Assembly (NCBI GenBank): GCA_030665705.1
Contig: DAOUZG010000023.1
Coordinates: forward strand, 1-11,773
Direction of reading: 5' to 3'
DNA length: 11,773 nucleotides
Source: Deltaproteobacteria bacterium
GTDB lineage: Bacteria > Myxococcota_A > UBA9160 > SZUA-336
Shown: positions 1 through 7,797 of the stretch, one piece after another
How the letters are laid out: each line of letters begins with the position of its first letter
How positions within the stretch are numbered: the stretch's first letter is position 1
The notes under the pieces: generated by a model
The model's input: only the letters and a program-made list of their open reading frames with translations
Database searches by the model: none
Told to the model about the DNA's origin: nothing
Translations under genes and position numbers: made by a program

Positions 1-72
1 GCCGTCTCGGAATCGAGGGGCGGCAGTCCATGGAAGGTGGCCGGTCGAGTGCGAGCACTGAGACGAAGGTGA
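1..72 (+). CDS. C-terminal end of a probable sodium-pump decarboxylase gamma subunit (OadG/MmdD-like), partial
   Basis: Frame 1 is open from the window edge to a TGA at 70-72, giving 23 codons that end in a basic tail (SPWKVAGRVRALRRR). The W-K-x-A-G-R pattern close to the end resembles my recollection of the C-termini of small OadG-type gamma subunits. These anchor the carboxyltransferase and biotin carrier to the membrane beta subunit. The place is right: in many decarboxylase operons the gamma subunit precedes the biotin carrier and beta subunit, and the carrier gene starts 22 bases downstream. The N-terminal membrane helix that would confirm the family lies outside the window, so the identification rests on position plus a short motif. 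Confidence 0.5.
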   Translation, partial: AVSESRGGSPWKVAGRVRALRRR

Positions 73-94
73 CCCGCAAAAGGTACGACCCGGA

Positions 95-568
95 ATGGCC
101 AAGTACGAAGTCACGATAGACGGAAAGAAGTATGAAGTAGAGATCCTAGCCGACGACGGGCGGCAGGCCGTCTTGAAGGTGAACGGCCGGAAGTACGAGG
201 TCGACCTGCAGAACGTCTCCACCTCATCGCCGTCCGTGCCGACTCTAGCCCGTCAGGCCTCAATCCCTCAGAATGCGGTCCCGAAACCTCCAGCGCCCGT
301 GAGCTCCCCGAGTTCAGCCCGCACGCGGGCAAGCGCTCCAGCCGCCCCCGGCGACATGCAGATCCGCGCTCCCATGCCGGGGCTCGTGCTCGACGTCCTC
401 GTCTCGGTGGGGCAGCGCGTCAACCCCGGAGATGTGCTGCTTCAGATCGAAGCAATGAAGATGGAGAACGATATCAAGAGCCACGCCGAGGGGACGGTCA
501 AGGAGATCCTGGTAGCCAAGGGTACCGAGGTGCTGGAGGGAGACGTCCTCATGCTGCTGGAGGAATGA
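95..568 (+). CDS. Biotin carboxyl carrier protein (biotin/lipoyl attachment domain), decarboxylase gamma/carrier subunit
   Basis: This 157-residue protein carries the biotin that shuttles CO2 between the carboxyltransferase and the membrane decarboxylase. Residues 1-42 form a short N-terminal region with two similar strands (KYEVTIDGKKYEVE and VNGRKYEVDL), common in carriers of this class. Residues 45-87 are a flexible Pro/Ala/Ser linker. Residues 88-157 are the biotinyl domain, with the canonical EAMKMEND motif; K122 is the predicted biotinylated lysine. The length fits stand-alone carriers of methylmalonyl-CoA or oxaloacetate decarboxylases rather than full pyruvate carboxylases. The start is ATG at 95, with a modest purine stretch (AAAAGG) 11 bases upstream. 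The stop is followed after 3 bases by the beta-subunit start, so the two are translationally coupled. Which carboxyltransferase it serves is inferred from context: the convergent gene at 2102-3652 is the candidate. Confidence 0.93.
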   Translation: MAKYEVTIDGKKYEVEILADDGRQAVLKVNGRKYEVDLQNVSTSSPSVPTLARQASIPQNAVPKPPAPVSSPSSARTRASAPAAPGDMQIRAPMPGLVLDVLVSVGQRVNPGDVLLQIEAMKMENDIKSHAEGTVKEILVAKGTEVLEGDVLMLLEE

Positions 569-571
569 GCC

Positions 572-1711
572 GTGGAGGGGTTCTGGCGCGTCTTCGAGAT
601 CACGGGGCTCGCTGGCTTTACCGTCGGAAACGTCCTGATGGACGTCGTCGGAATCGTCTTCATCTACCTCGCAATCCGAAAGCATTACGAACCGCTGCTG
701 CTGGTCCCGATCGGCTTCGGCATTCTTCTCGGGAACGTACCACCGGTCATGATCGCGGGCTCCCACGTCTTCTACACCTCGGTCACCAACCCCGACAGCC
801 AGATGTACTTCCTCTATTACGGGGTGCTCAAGGGCATCTACCCGCCGCTCATATTTCTCGGGATCGGTGCCCTCACGGATTTCAGCTATCTCATCTCGAA
901 CCCGAGGCTCATCCTGTTGGGGGCGGCGGCGCAATTCGGGATATTCGTCACCTACTTCGGAGCCCTGGAACTCGGGTTCGCACCGACGCAAGCCGGAAGC
1001 ATCGGTATCATCGGCGGCGCTGACGGCCCGACAGCCATATTCCTTTCCAGCATGCTGGCGCCCGAACTCATCGCGCCAATCGCAATCGCAGCATACAGCT
1101 ACATGGCCCTGGTGCCGGTAATCCAGCCGCCCATCATGAAACTCCTGACCAGCCGCAAGGAACGCCTCATTCGCATGAAGCCGCCCCGGGAGGTGTCCAA
1201 ACTCGAAAGGATCATGTTCCCCCTGATCACCTTCATCATCTGTACCCTTCTGGCTCCGGGGTCCTCGATTCTTCTGGGAATGCTCATGTTCGGAAACCTG
1301 CTGCGCGAGTCGGGAGTGACGGAGCGACTGGCCCAGACCGCACGGACCAGCTTCGTGGACATCATCACCATTCTCATCGGGGTGTGCGTGGGCTGCAGCG
1401 CAGACGCCGCAACCTTCCTCAAGCCGGACTCTCTGAAGATCTTCGCGCTCGGAGCCTTCAGCTTCATGATCGCGACCGCATCCGGTGTGATTTTCGCCAA
1501 GATCTTGAACTGGATCGGTCCCGAGCCGTTGAACCCTCTCATCGGAGCCGCTGGAGTCAGTGCGGTGCCGGACTCGGCCCGGGTGGTTCAGATGGTGGGA
1601 AACGAAGAGGACCCCTCCAACTTCTTGCTCATGCACGCCATGGGTCCGAACGTCGCCGGGGTCATCGGCTCGGCCATAGCCGCAGGGGTGCTGTGGTCCG
1701 TTCTTGCCTGA
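572..1711 (+). CDS. oadB: Sodium-translocating decarboxylase beta subunit (OadB/MmdB/GcdB family)
   Basis: This 379-residue polytopic inner-membrane protein decarboxylates carboxybiotin and couples the reaction to Na+ export. Hydrophobic segments occur throughout, with a basic cytoplasmic loop near 190-212. Family hallmarks are IGIIGGADGPT at 144-154 and NPLIGAAGVSAVP at 321-333. D151, Y177, N321 and S330 fall at a constant offset of 52 from D203, Y229, N373 and S382 of Klebsiella OadB, residues implicated in Na+ binding and transport, so the pump looks functional. The length is at the short end of the family. The start is GTG at 572, preceded by GGAGGA at 559-564 inside the end of the carrier gene (7-base spacer). 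OadB, MmdB and GcdB cannot be told apart by this subunit. The nearby MmdA-type carboxyltransferase favours methylmalonyl-CoA decarboxylase, and no oxaloacetate-type (OadA) TIM-barrel subunit is present. Confidence 0.95.
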   Translation: MEGFWRVFEITGLAGFTVGNVLMDVVGIVFIYLAIRKHYEPLLLVPIGFGILLGNVPPVMIAGSHVFYTSVTNPDSQMYFLYYGVLKGIYPPLIFLGIGALTDFSYLISNPRLILLGAAAQFGIFVTYFGALELGFAPTQAGSIGIIGGADGPTAIFLSSMLAPELIAPIAIAAYSYMALVPVIQPPIMKLLTSRKERLIRMKPPREVSKLERIMFPLITFIICTLLAPGSSILLGMLMFGNLLRESGVTERLAQTARTSFVDIITILIGVCVGCSADAATFLKPDSLKIFALGAFSFMIATASGVIFAKILNWIGPEPLNPLIGAAGVSAVPDSARVVQMVGNEEDPSNFLLMHAMGPNVAGVIGSAIAAGVLWSVLA

Positions 1712-1724
1712 GTGAGGGGTGAGC

Positions 1725-2057
1725 ATGAAACCCACGAAGCTCATAAGAAAAGGCGAAAGCATCACGACTCGGACAGTCGACGGAAAGACGATACAGCTTC
1801 TCTTCAAGTCCGAGGTGATGGAGGGCATCCTCGTCAAGCTCGAACCGATGAGCGGATTCGCCGGAAGTTACAGGCACAAGGGCGAGGAGGCGCACCTGGT
1901 ACTGGAAGGCGAGGTCGAGTTTGTCGTGGAGGATGAAACCTTCCTCTGTCGGGAAGGCGACATACTATGGCACTGCAGCAACCTCGAGCACACGATACGC
2001 AATCCCGGCATGGCACATGCGACCTACCTCACGATCCTGGCTCCGCCCTCCATGTAA
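1725..2057 (+). CDS. Small single-domain cupin protein of unknown function
   Basis: This 110-residue protein is almost entirely one cupin_2 beta-barrel. Motif 1 is seen around 51-62 (HKGEEAHLVLEG) and motif 2 around 78-93 (GDILWHCSNLEHTIRN). H51, E55 or H57, and H89 are candidate metal ligands, although motif 1 lacks the standard HxH pair. The domain resembles the sensor half of XRE-cupin regulators, but no DNA-binding domain is attached. I prefer ATG at 1725, because GAGGGG at 1714-1719 gives a 5-base spacer; an in-frame GTG at 1719 overlaps that ribosome-binding site. It lies 13 bases after the pump beta subunit and is probably co-transcribed with it. The first 60 coding bases or so are clearly AT-richer than the neighbours (29 G+C in 1741-1800). 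The role is unknown; small-molecule binding or an epimerase-like activity are both possible. The 44 bases to the convergent gene at 2102 show no clear terminator. Confidence 0.85.
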   Translation: MKPTKLIRKGESITTRTVDGKTIQLLFKSEVMEGILVKLEPMSGFAGSYRHKGEEAHLVLEGEVEFVVEDETFLCREGDILWHCSNLEHTIRNPGMAHATYLTILAPPSM

Positions 2058-2101
2058 CTCGATTCGGATCAGTCGACGCCGCCTGCACGGCACCCTCACC
2101 C

Positions 2102-3652
2102 CTACAGCGGTATGTTTCCGTGCTTCTTCGGCGGATTCTGGTCTTTCTTGTTCTCCAGCATCTGGAGCGCTGAGATGATCCGCGGACGCGTCTCCTCGGG
2201 CTTGATCACCTCGTCGATATATCCGAGCTCCGCCGCCTTGTACGGATTTGCGAAGGTCTTCCGGTAGTCGGCCACGAGCCGGGAACGAGTCTCTTCTACG
2301 TCGTCGCTCTTCACGATCCGGTCCCGGAAGACGATATTGACCGCGCCGTCCGGCCCCATCACGGCGATCTCGGACTGGGGGTACGCGTAGTTGACATCCC
2401 CACGGATGTGCTTCGAGCTCATGACATCGTAGGCGCCCCCGTAGGCTTTGCGGGTGATCACGGTGACCTTCGGCACCGTGGCCTCGGCGTACGCGTAGAG
2501 AAGCTTCGCGCCGTGACGAATGATCCCGCCGAACTCCTGCGCCGTCCCGGGAAGGAAGCCGGGCACGTCCACGAACGTAACGAGCGGAATGTTGAAGGCA
2601 TCGCAGAAACGGACGAACCGCCCCCCCTTGGTCGAGGCATCGATATCCAGACATCCCGCTAGAACGTCCGGCTGGTTTCCGACCACACCCACGCTCTTTC
2701 CACCGAATCGAGCAAAGCCGACGACGATGTTCCGCCCCCAGTGCTGATGCACCTCCAGGAAAATTCCGTCATCGGCGACCATCTGGATCAGAGCGGTCAT
2801 GTCGTAGGGCTTGTTGGGGTTGTCGGGAACGTGATCCCGGAGTCGAGGGTCGGCGCGGTTCGGATCGTCCTGGGTAGGGACGAATGGCGGGTCCTCCACG
2901 TTGTTCTGGGGCATGAAGGAGAGCAGCGTGCGGATCAGCCCGAGGCACTCCTCCTCGGTCTCCGCTGCGAAGTGGGCGACGCCACTCCGGGAGTTGTGCG
3001 TGACGGCACCGCCGAGCTCCTCTTTGGACACCTCCTCGCGAGTCACGGTCTTGATGACGTCCGGGCCCGTGATGAACATGTTCCCGGTTCCCTTCACCAT
3101 CAAGATGAAGTCGGTGATCGCGGGCGAGTAGACCGCACCGCCGGCGCAGGGACCCATGACGGCCGAGATCTGGGGAACCACGCCCGATGCAAGGGTGTTC
3201 CGGAGGAAGATGTCGGCATAGCCTCCCAGCGATACGACACCCTCCTGGATGCGCGCGCCGCCCGAATCGTTCAGCCCCACGACCGGCGCCCCGACCTTCA
3301 TCGCGTGGTCCATGATCTTGCAGATCTTCTCCGCAAACGCGCCGGAAAGAGATCCGCCGAACACGGTAAAGTCGTGTGAGAAGACGAACGTCAACCTCCC
3401 GTTGATCTGGCCGTACCCGGTGACCACGCCGTCGCCCGGGACCCGGTTCTCATCCATGTCGAAATCGGTGCACCGGTGAGTCTTGAATCGATCGAATTCA
3501 CGGAAGGTCCCGGGGTCTAACAGAACGTCGATGCGCTCACGCGCGGTGAGCTTGCCCTCCTTGTGCCGCCGCTCGATTCGATCGGTCCCGCCGCCGAGCT
3601 CGGCGCGGGCGTTGAGCTGATCCAGCTCCTTGATCTTCTCCTCGATTCCCAG
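2102..3652 (-). CDS. mmdA: Acyl-CoA carboxyltransferase: methylmalonyl-CoA decarboxylase alpha / propionyl-CoA carboxylase beta subunit, CTG start
   Basis: This biotin-dependent carboxyltransferase moves the carboxyl group between methylmalonyl-CoA (or propionyl-CoA) and biotin. From the CTG at 3652 it has 516 residues, the usual family length. Two crotonase-like halves are seen: the N half has SGGARIQEG (130-138) and the oxyanion-hole segment GPCAGGA (167-173); the C half has PGFLPG (364-369) and [11 protein letters not shown] (401-411). The C-terminus KKHGNIPL is typical of PccB/MmdA. The frame stays open to 3955, but that extension overlaps maeB and is low-complexity Arg-rich. No ATG, GTG or TTG lies between 3955 and the conserved body, whereas AAGGAG at 3661-3666 sits 8 bases before the CTG. 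The start is 2 bases after the maeB stop, so translation is probably coupled. PccB and MmdA are hard to separate by sequence; the absence of a biotin carboxylase and the presence of pump subunits favour MmdA. Confidence 0.93.
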   Translation of the reverse strand: MGIEEKIKELDQLNARAELGGGTDRIERRHKEGKLTARERIDVLLDPGTFREFDRFKTHRCTDFDMDENRVPGDGVVTGYGQINGRLTFVFSHDFTVFGGSLSGAFAEKICKIMDHAMKVGAPVVGLNDSGGARIQEGVVSLGGYADIFLRNTLASGVVPQISAVMGPCAGGAVYSPAITDFILMVKGTGNMFITGPDVIKTVTREEVSKEELGGAVTHNSRSGVAHFAAETEEECLGLIRTLLSFMPQNNVEDPPFVPTQDDPNRADPRLRDHVPDNPNKPYDMTALIQMVADDGIFLEVHQHWGRNIVVGFARFGGKSVGVVGNQPDVLAGCLDIDASTKGGRFVRFCDAFNIPLVTFVDVPGFLPGTAQEFGGIIRHGAKLLYAYAEATVPKVTVITRKAYGGAYDVMSSKHIRGDVNYAYPQSEIAVMGPDGAVNIVFRDRIVKSDDVEETRSRLVADYRKTFANPYKAAELGYIDEVIKPEETRPRIISALQMLENKKDQNPPKKHGNIPL

Positions 3653-3654
3653 GT

Positions 3655-5919
3655 CTAGTACTCCTTTTGCGCCTGAAGAACGGTGATGGCGGTCAGATTC
3701 ACGATGTCCTCGACGGTCGCGGTGGGCTGTAGCGAATTCACCGGGCTCCGCATCCCCATCAGCAGGGGCCCGACGACGTGGGCCTCGCCGGCCACGTCCA
3801 TGAGCCGTACCGCGATGTGAGCGGCATGAAGGTTGGGAAAGATCAACACGTTGGCCTCGTCCTTCAACGTGGAGAAGGGATAGCGGGGCGCTCTCCGTGC
3901 CGCATCCAGGGCGAGATCGGCCTGCATCTCTCCGTCGATCTGGAGGTCGGGCCATCGCTCCCTGGCGATTTCGACCGCCGCCTGGAGCCGAAGGGTGTCC
4001 TCACTCCGGACGCTCCCGAAGCTCGAGTGGGAGAGGATCGCAACCGCCGGGGTGAAGTCGAACCACCTCGCGGTTGCCGCGCCGAGTCCGGCGATGTCCG
4101 CCAGCTCTTCGGCCGTGGGCTCGCCGTTCACCGATGCGTCGGCAAAGAAGAGCACGCGATCCTTCTGGATCACGAGGTACACGCCGGCCGCTCGGGGGTG
4201 ACCCTCGGCGAGCCCGACCACCTCGAGCGCCGGCCGGATCGACTCGGGGTAAGACTTGGTGAGCCCTGCGACCAAACCGTTCGCGTCACCCATCCGAACC
4301 ATCATGACCCCGAAGTAGCCCCGGCGGTACAGGAGCCGCTCGGCGTCCCTCCCGGTGACTCCCTTTCGGCTCCGCAGGTTGACCAGTTCCCTCCGGTAGT
4401 AGACCGCCTTGTCGGACGTCCTCGGATCGATGATTTGTACAGCGGAAATGTCTACGCCCAGTTCTTGGGCTCTCGCGCGGATGTCCACTTCGTTCCCCAG
4501 CAGGATCGGGTCGGCGATCTCTTCGCTGCAAATGATCTGGACCGCTCGCAACACCCGATCCTCGACGCCTTCGGGAAAGACGATGCGCTTCGGCTGGCGC
4601 CTCGCCTTGGCCATGACCGACCGAAGCACCGCGTAGAAGCGTCCGCGGTAGCGCTCGAGCCTCTCCCGGTACTCGTCCAGGTCGATCTGGATGCGGGCCA
4701 CGCCCGTCTCCATCGCGGCCTGCGCGACGCCCGATGCCTCCCAGACCAGCACCCGGGGGTCGAACGGCTTCGGGATGACGTAGCGGGGTCCGAACTCGAA
4801 ACGCTCTCCCTCGTAGGCCCGACGTACCTCGTCCGGGAGCCCCTGCTCTCCCTTCCGTGCCAGGTCGGCCAACGCTCGGACCGCGGCGAGCTTCATCTCG
4901 ATGTTGATTTTCCGGGCCCGCACGTCGAGCGCACCACGGAAGATGAACGGAAACCCCAGTACGTTGTTCACCTGGTTGGGGTAGTCAGAACGACCCGTCG
5001 CCATGATGGCATCGTCCCGGACCTCCATCACTTCCTCAGGCGTGATCTCCGGATCGGGATTGGCCATCGCGAAGATGAGGGGGCGGTCCGCCATGGTCCG
5101 CACCATCTCCGGGGTCACCATCCCGGCCACGCTCACCCCGACGAAGACATCAGCTCCCTTGAGCGCGTCGGCGAGGGTACGCGCCTCCGTAGGCCGCGCG
5201 AAGCGAGCCTTGTAGGGATTCATCCCCTTCTCCCGTCCCTCGTAGATCACTCCCCGGGAGTCGACGAGGAGCACGTTCTCGGCACGAACCCCGAGCCTGA
5301 CGTAGAGATCGGCACAGGCGATCCCCGCCGCTCCCGCGCCGCAGAAGACGACCTGCGTCTCCTCGATCCGACGGCCCGTCAGCTCGAGCGCGTTCAGGAA
5401 GGCGGCGGCCGAGATGATCGCGGTGCCGTGCTGGTCGTCGTGAAAGACGGGGATATCCATCTCCTCGATGAGCCGTTCCTCGATGTAGAAGCAGTCCGGC
5501 GCCCGAATGTCCTCGAGATTGATGCCGCCGAACGTCGGCTCGAGGAGCTTGCAAATCTTGATGATGTCCTCGGGGTCCTCAGAGTCGACCTCGATGTCGA
5601 ACACGTCGACCCCGGCAAAGCGCTTGAAGAGAACCCCTTTCCCCTCCATCACCGGCTTGCCAGCCAGAGCGCCTATGTTTCCGAGGCCCAGTACCGCCGT
5701 CCCGTTGCTGACCACGGCGACCAGATTCGCCCGGCTCGTGTAGAGGAAGACATCGTCGGGGTTCTGCACGATCTCCCGGCAAGGCTCTGCGACCCCCGGG
5801 GTGTAGGCCAGAGAGAGGTCCCGCTGCGTGATGCAACGCTTCGTCGGGACCACCTCGATCTTCCCCGCACCCCCCTCACGATGGTACGCGAGCGCTTCCT
5901 TCTTCGTAATCATCGCCAC
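3655..5919 (-). CDS. maeB: NADP-dependent malic enzyme with C-terminal phosphotransacetylase-like domain (MaeB type)
   Basis: This cytoplasmic enzyme oxidatively decarboxylates malate to pyruvate with NAD(P)H formation. Its 754 residues match the long MaeB class. The malic domain at about 15-150 has YTPG (Y39) and MEGKG (K94), the usual catalytic Tyr/Lys context. FHDDQHGTA at 159-167 supplies metal-binding Asp residues, and the NAD(P)-binding domain has GAGAAG at 194-199. Residues from about 440 to 754 form a phosphotransacetylase-like domain, which in known MaeB proteins is regulatory (acetyl-CoA sensing) and drives oligomerisation. GTG at 5919 is preferred over ATG at 5913, because GGAG lies 7 bases before it. 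An intrinsic terminator sits about 30 bases upstream, so maeB either has its own unseen promoter or depends on readthrough. The stop codon is 2 bases from the carboxyltransferase start. NADP preference is inferred from the family, not seen. Confidence 0.95.
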   Translation of the reverse strand: MAMITKKEALAYHREGGAGKIEVVPTKRCITQRDLSLAYTPGVAEPCREIVQNPDDVFLYTSRANLVAVVSNGTAVLGLGNIGALAGKPVMEGKGVLFKRFAGVDVFDIEVDSEDPEDIIKICKLLEPTFGGINLEDIRAPDCFYIEERLIEEMDIPVFHDDQHGTAIISAAAFLNALELTGRRIEETQVVFCGAGAAGIACADLYVRLGVRAENVLLVDSRGVIYEGREKGMNPYKARFARPTEARTLADALKGADVFVGVSVAGMVTPEMVRTMADRPLIFAMANPDPEITPEEVMEVRDDAIMATGRSDYPNQVNNVLGFPFIFRGALDVRARKINIEMKLAAVRALADLARKGEQGLPDEVRRAYEGERFEFGPRYVIPKPFDPRVLVWEASGVAQAAMETGVARIQIDLDEYRERLERYRGRFYAVLRSVMAKARRQPKRIVFPEGVEDRVLRAVQIICSEEIADPILLGNEVDIRARAQELGVDISAVQIIDPRTSDKAVYYRRELVNLRSRKGVTGRDAERLLYRRGYFGVMMVRMGDANGLVAGLTKSYPESIRPALEVVGLAEGHPRAAGVYLVIQKDRVLFFADASVNGEPTAEELADIAGLGAATARWFDFTPAVAILSHSSFGSVRSEDTLRLQAAVEIARERWPDLQIDGEMQADLALDAARRAPRYPFSTLKDEANVLIFPNLHAAHIAVRLMDVAGEAHVVGPLLMGMRSPVNSLQPTATVEDIVNLTAITVLQAQKEY
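3661..3666 (-). promoter_or_regulatory. Ribosome-binding site that fixes the CTG start of the carboxyltransferase gene
   Basis: On the - strand this reads AAGGAG, a strong anti-SD match located in the last codons of maeB. It is followed by an 8-base spacer containing the maeB TAG stop (3657-3655) and then CTG at 3652-3650. The position supports CTG initiation and translational coupling. Confidence 0.7.
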
Positions 5920-5949
5920 GGCCGAACTCCGCTCACGTGGACTGTGAGC

Positions 5950-5980
5950 AAAAAAGGCCCTTCCCGATCCGGGGAGGGCC
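5950..5980 (-). terminator. Intrinsic terminator between the transaldolase gene and maeB
   Basis: On the - strand a hairpin forms between 5971-5980 and 5956-5965: six pairs (GGCCCT/AGGGCC), one A-C mismatch, three GC pairs, and a 5-base loop at 5966-5970. It is followed directly by six T at 5955-5950. It would end transcripts from the PBP-to-transaldolase operon. Because it is only 30 bases from the maeB GTG, it could instead act as an attenuator in the maeB leader. On the + strand the A run precedes the hairpin, so it does not look bidirectional. Confidence 0.85.
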
Positions 5981-6025
5981 CGAATAGTTTAACAGACCCC
6001 CCCACCGCCGGTAGGGCTCAGCCCA

Positions 6026-6676
6026 CTAAGACCTTCCCTTGACCTTCTCCCAGTCGGCCAGGAACCGCTCGATCCCGGCGTCTGTGAGGGGATGTTGGGA
6101 GAGCCGCTTCAGGACGTCGTAGGGCACCGTCGAGATGTCGGCACCCATCAGCGCAGCCTCGACGACGTGCATCGGGTGTCGGATGCTCGCGACGATCACC
6201 TCCGTCTCGATCTCGTAATTCTGGAAGATCTGCACGATCTGCTGAACGACCTCCATGCCCGAGCTCTGGATGTCGTCCACGCGACCGACGAAAGGCGAGA
6301 CGTAGGTCGCCCCGGCTTTGGCAGCCATCAGAGCCTGTATGGGGTTGAAGATGAGTGTGCAGTTCGTCGGGACGTCCTGCTCGGAAAGCGTCCAGATCGC
6401 CTTCAGCCCCTCGAGGGTCATCGGGATCTTCACCACGATGTTCTCGGAGACCTTTCGCCACTCGAGCCCCTCCCGGACCATTCCCTCCGTCTCGAGGCTC
6501 ACCACCTCCGCGTTGATTGGTCCGTCAACGATCTTCGCGATCTCCAGGATGATCTCGCGGGGATCCCCCTCCTCCCTGGAGAGGAGCGTCGGATTGGTCG
6601 TAATCCCGTCTACAAGGCCCGCACTTGCAGCCTCGCGGATGTGGGGGACGTGGGCCGTATCGAGGAAGAACTTCAT
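6026..6676 (-). CDS. Transaldolase, small TalC/fructose-6-phosphate aldolase family
   Basis: This 216-residue single-domain TIM barrel acts in the non-oxidative pentose phosphate pathway, transferring a dihydroxyacetone unit between sugar phosphates. N-terminal FLDTA (D6) and TTNPT (26-30) are family signatures, and K83 in VVKIPMT is the Schiff-base lysine. SPFVGRVDD at 127-135 carries F129 where E. coli fructose-6-phosphate aldolase has Tyr131. Phe at this site is the transaldolase pattern, as in Bacillus TalC, so transaldolase activity is likelier than F6P aldolase. The length is normal for the family. The start is ATG at 6676 with GGAGGG at 6684-6689, a 7-base spacer. The ATG overlaps the folK stop as ATGA, so it is translationally coupled to folK. 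It is the last gene before the terminator at 5950-5980. Confidence 0.95.
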   Translation of the reverse strand: MKFFLDTAHVPHIREAASAGLVDGITTNPTLLSREEGDPREIILEIAKIVDGPINAEVVSLETEGMVREGLEWRKVSENIVVKIPMTLEGLKAIWTLSEQDVPTNCTLIFNPIQALMAAKAGATYVSPFVGRVDDIQSSGMEVVQQIVQIFQNYEIETEVIVASIRHPMHVVEAALMGADISTVPYDVLKRLSQHPLTDAGIERFLADWEKVKGRS

Positions 6677-7230
6677 GGCGTTGCCCTCCGCGGAGCCTGG
6701 GTTTCTCTGAGGGTAGCCGAAACCGACGCCGGTGACTCCGCCCCGTCGGCCGGAAGCTTCTGGGCAAGCGTCGGGTCCCGAAGCGCCCGGAGCATCTCCA
6801 CCGCGGTGAGATTCGACCGAGGATCCCTCGCCTCGGGGGCGATCTCGACCAGGGGCTCGAGCACGAAGCTCCGTTCGTGGAACCGAGGGTGGGGGAGGAC
6901 CAGATCGGTCGTTTCGAGGATCAGGTCGTCGTAGAGCAGCAGATCCAGGTCCAGAGTCCGGGGAATCCCGGAGCGACGGGCGCAGGGCCGGCCGAAGGCC
7001 TGCTCGAGGACGCGGAGCTCGCCGAACAGCGAATAGACGTCCCGGCCGGTGCGGAGCTGCGCGACCGCGTTGACGTACCAGGGCTGCGCGGGGTTGCCTA
7101 CCGGCTGGGTCCGGTAGAGGGACGACGCGCGCACCGAGCCCAGACGCTCCAGCGCGCCGAGCGCTCCCCGAACCTGAGCGACCGGATCGACCAGGTTGGC
7201 ACCGAGGCCCACGTACGCGATGTGGATCAT
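6673..7230 (-). CDS. folK: 6-hydroxymethyl-7,8-dihydropterin pyrophosphokinase (HPPK), folate synthesis
   Basis: HPPK transfers pyrophosphate from ATP to hydroxymethyl-dihydropterin in folate synthesis, in the cytoplasm. The 185-residue protein starts with the standard YVGLGANL strand-loop (6-13). It then shows [10 protein letters not shown] (36-45), QPWYVNAV (49-56) and the signature [12 protein letters not shown] (89-100), in which D94 and D96 are the predicted Mg2+ ligands. [13 protein letters not shown] substrate residues follow as LPHPRFHER (112-120). About 25-30 residues beyond the core (from roughly 157) are a low-complexity tail not usual in the family. ATG at 7230 is chosen because it begins the first beta strand; the frame extends upstream to 7653, but only as a shadow of lspA. 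A GGGAGG lies very close (1 base) to the ATG. The ATG overlaps the lspA stop (ATGA), and its own stop overlaps the transaldolase start the same way. Confidence 0.95.
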   Translation of the reverse strand: MIHIAYVGLGANLVDPVAQVRGALGALERLGSVRASSLYRTQPVGNPAQPWYVNAVAQLRTGRDVYSLFGELRVLEQAFGRPCARRSGIPRTLDLDLLLYDDLILETTDLVLPHPRFHERSFVLEPLVEIAPEARDPRSNLTAVEMLRALRDPTLAQKLPADGAESPASVSATLRETQAPRRATP

Positions 7231-7724
7231 GCCTCCCGGTCCCCGGCGTGCCGCTCGCGGGGCTCCGGCAGGACTAGATCCCGGAGCAAGAGCACGATCC
7301 CAATGCAAATCGCGCTGTCCGCCACGTTGAAGTCCGGGAAGATGAAGACCCCCAGGTCGAACTGCAGAAAGTCGACGACCTCCCCCCCGCGGAAGACCCG
7401 GTCGATGAGATTTCCGATGGCACCCGCGAGAATCAGTCCCAGACCGACGGCCGACAGGCGATCGTCGGGCTCGACCCGGCGGTAGAACGAGATGACGAGG
7501 CCGATCGCGAGCAGCGTCAGCACGACGAACACCACGACGGGGGTGTCCTGAAAGAGCCCGAATGCGCCCCCGGTATTCCGCGCGTGTGTGATCTGGAAGA
7601 ACCCCGGAATCACCGGAATGGGATCGAAGACCGAGACGTTCCCCACCACCCACGCCTTCGATGTCTGATCCAGGGGGAGGACCAGGCAGAACACGAGACC
7701 CAACAGCGTCAGCTTCCGACTCAC
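7227..7724 (-). CDS. lspA: Signal peptidase II (prolipoprotein signal peptidase)
   Basis: This aspartyl protease of the inner membrane removes signal peptides from lipid-modified prolipoproteins. It has 165 residues, a normal length, with four hydrophobic segments (about 6-20, 63-80, 92-107 and 133-151). Conserved LspA blocks are LDQTSK (18-23), ARNTGGAFG (48-56), GNLIDR (104-109), VVDF (116-119) and FNVADSAI (132-139). The aspartates in VVDF and FNVADS match the catalytic pair. The start is GTG at 7724 with only a weak purine stretch upstream; no better start keeps the first helix. The stop overlaps the folK ATG by 4 bases. A 93-base gap separates it from the TPR gene upstream, the loosest junction in this run of genes, and could hold a weak terminator or a promoter. 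Confidence 0.96.
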   Translation of the reverse strand: MSRKLTLLGLVFCLVLPLDQTSKAWVVGNVSVFDPIPVIPGFFQITHARNTGGAFGLFQDTPVVVFVVLTLLAIGLVISFYRRVEPDDRLSAVGLGLILAGAIGNLIDRVFRGGEVVDFLQFDLGVFIFPDFNVADSAICIGIVLLLRDLVLPEPRERHAGDREA

Positions 7725-7797
7725 GGCTCGGTCTCTATCACACGCCCTTCGAGGCTTCCACGTCGCCGACCTTTTCCACGCACGCGATGGAGAAAAT

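Noticed and set aside
314..1837. A - strand open frame of 507 codons across the carrier and beta-subunit genes
   Set aside because: Antisense shadow of strongly supported genes; Asp/Glu/His-rich composition and no family resemblance.
2058..2101. Possible bidirectional terminator between the convergent cupin and carboxyltransferase genes
   Set aside because: Only a four-pair GCCG/CGGC stem is possible and there is no T tract on either strand.
3653..3955. N-terminal extension of the carboxyltransferase to 3955 (617 residues)
   Set aside because: It overlaps maeB fully, is Arg-rich and unlike any PccB/MmdA N-terminus, while the CTG start with a good ribosome-binding site gives the normal length.
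3778..6042. A + strand open frame of 754 codons lying antisense to maeB
   Set aside because: It mirrors the codon phase of maeB in GC-rich DNA, has low-complexity His/Arg/Asp-rich composition and no recognisable domain.
7231..7653. Upstream extension of folK inside lspA
   Set aside because: The extra residues are a frame shadow of lspA; HPPK proteins begin at the strand encoded from 7230.
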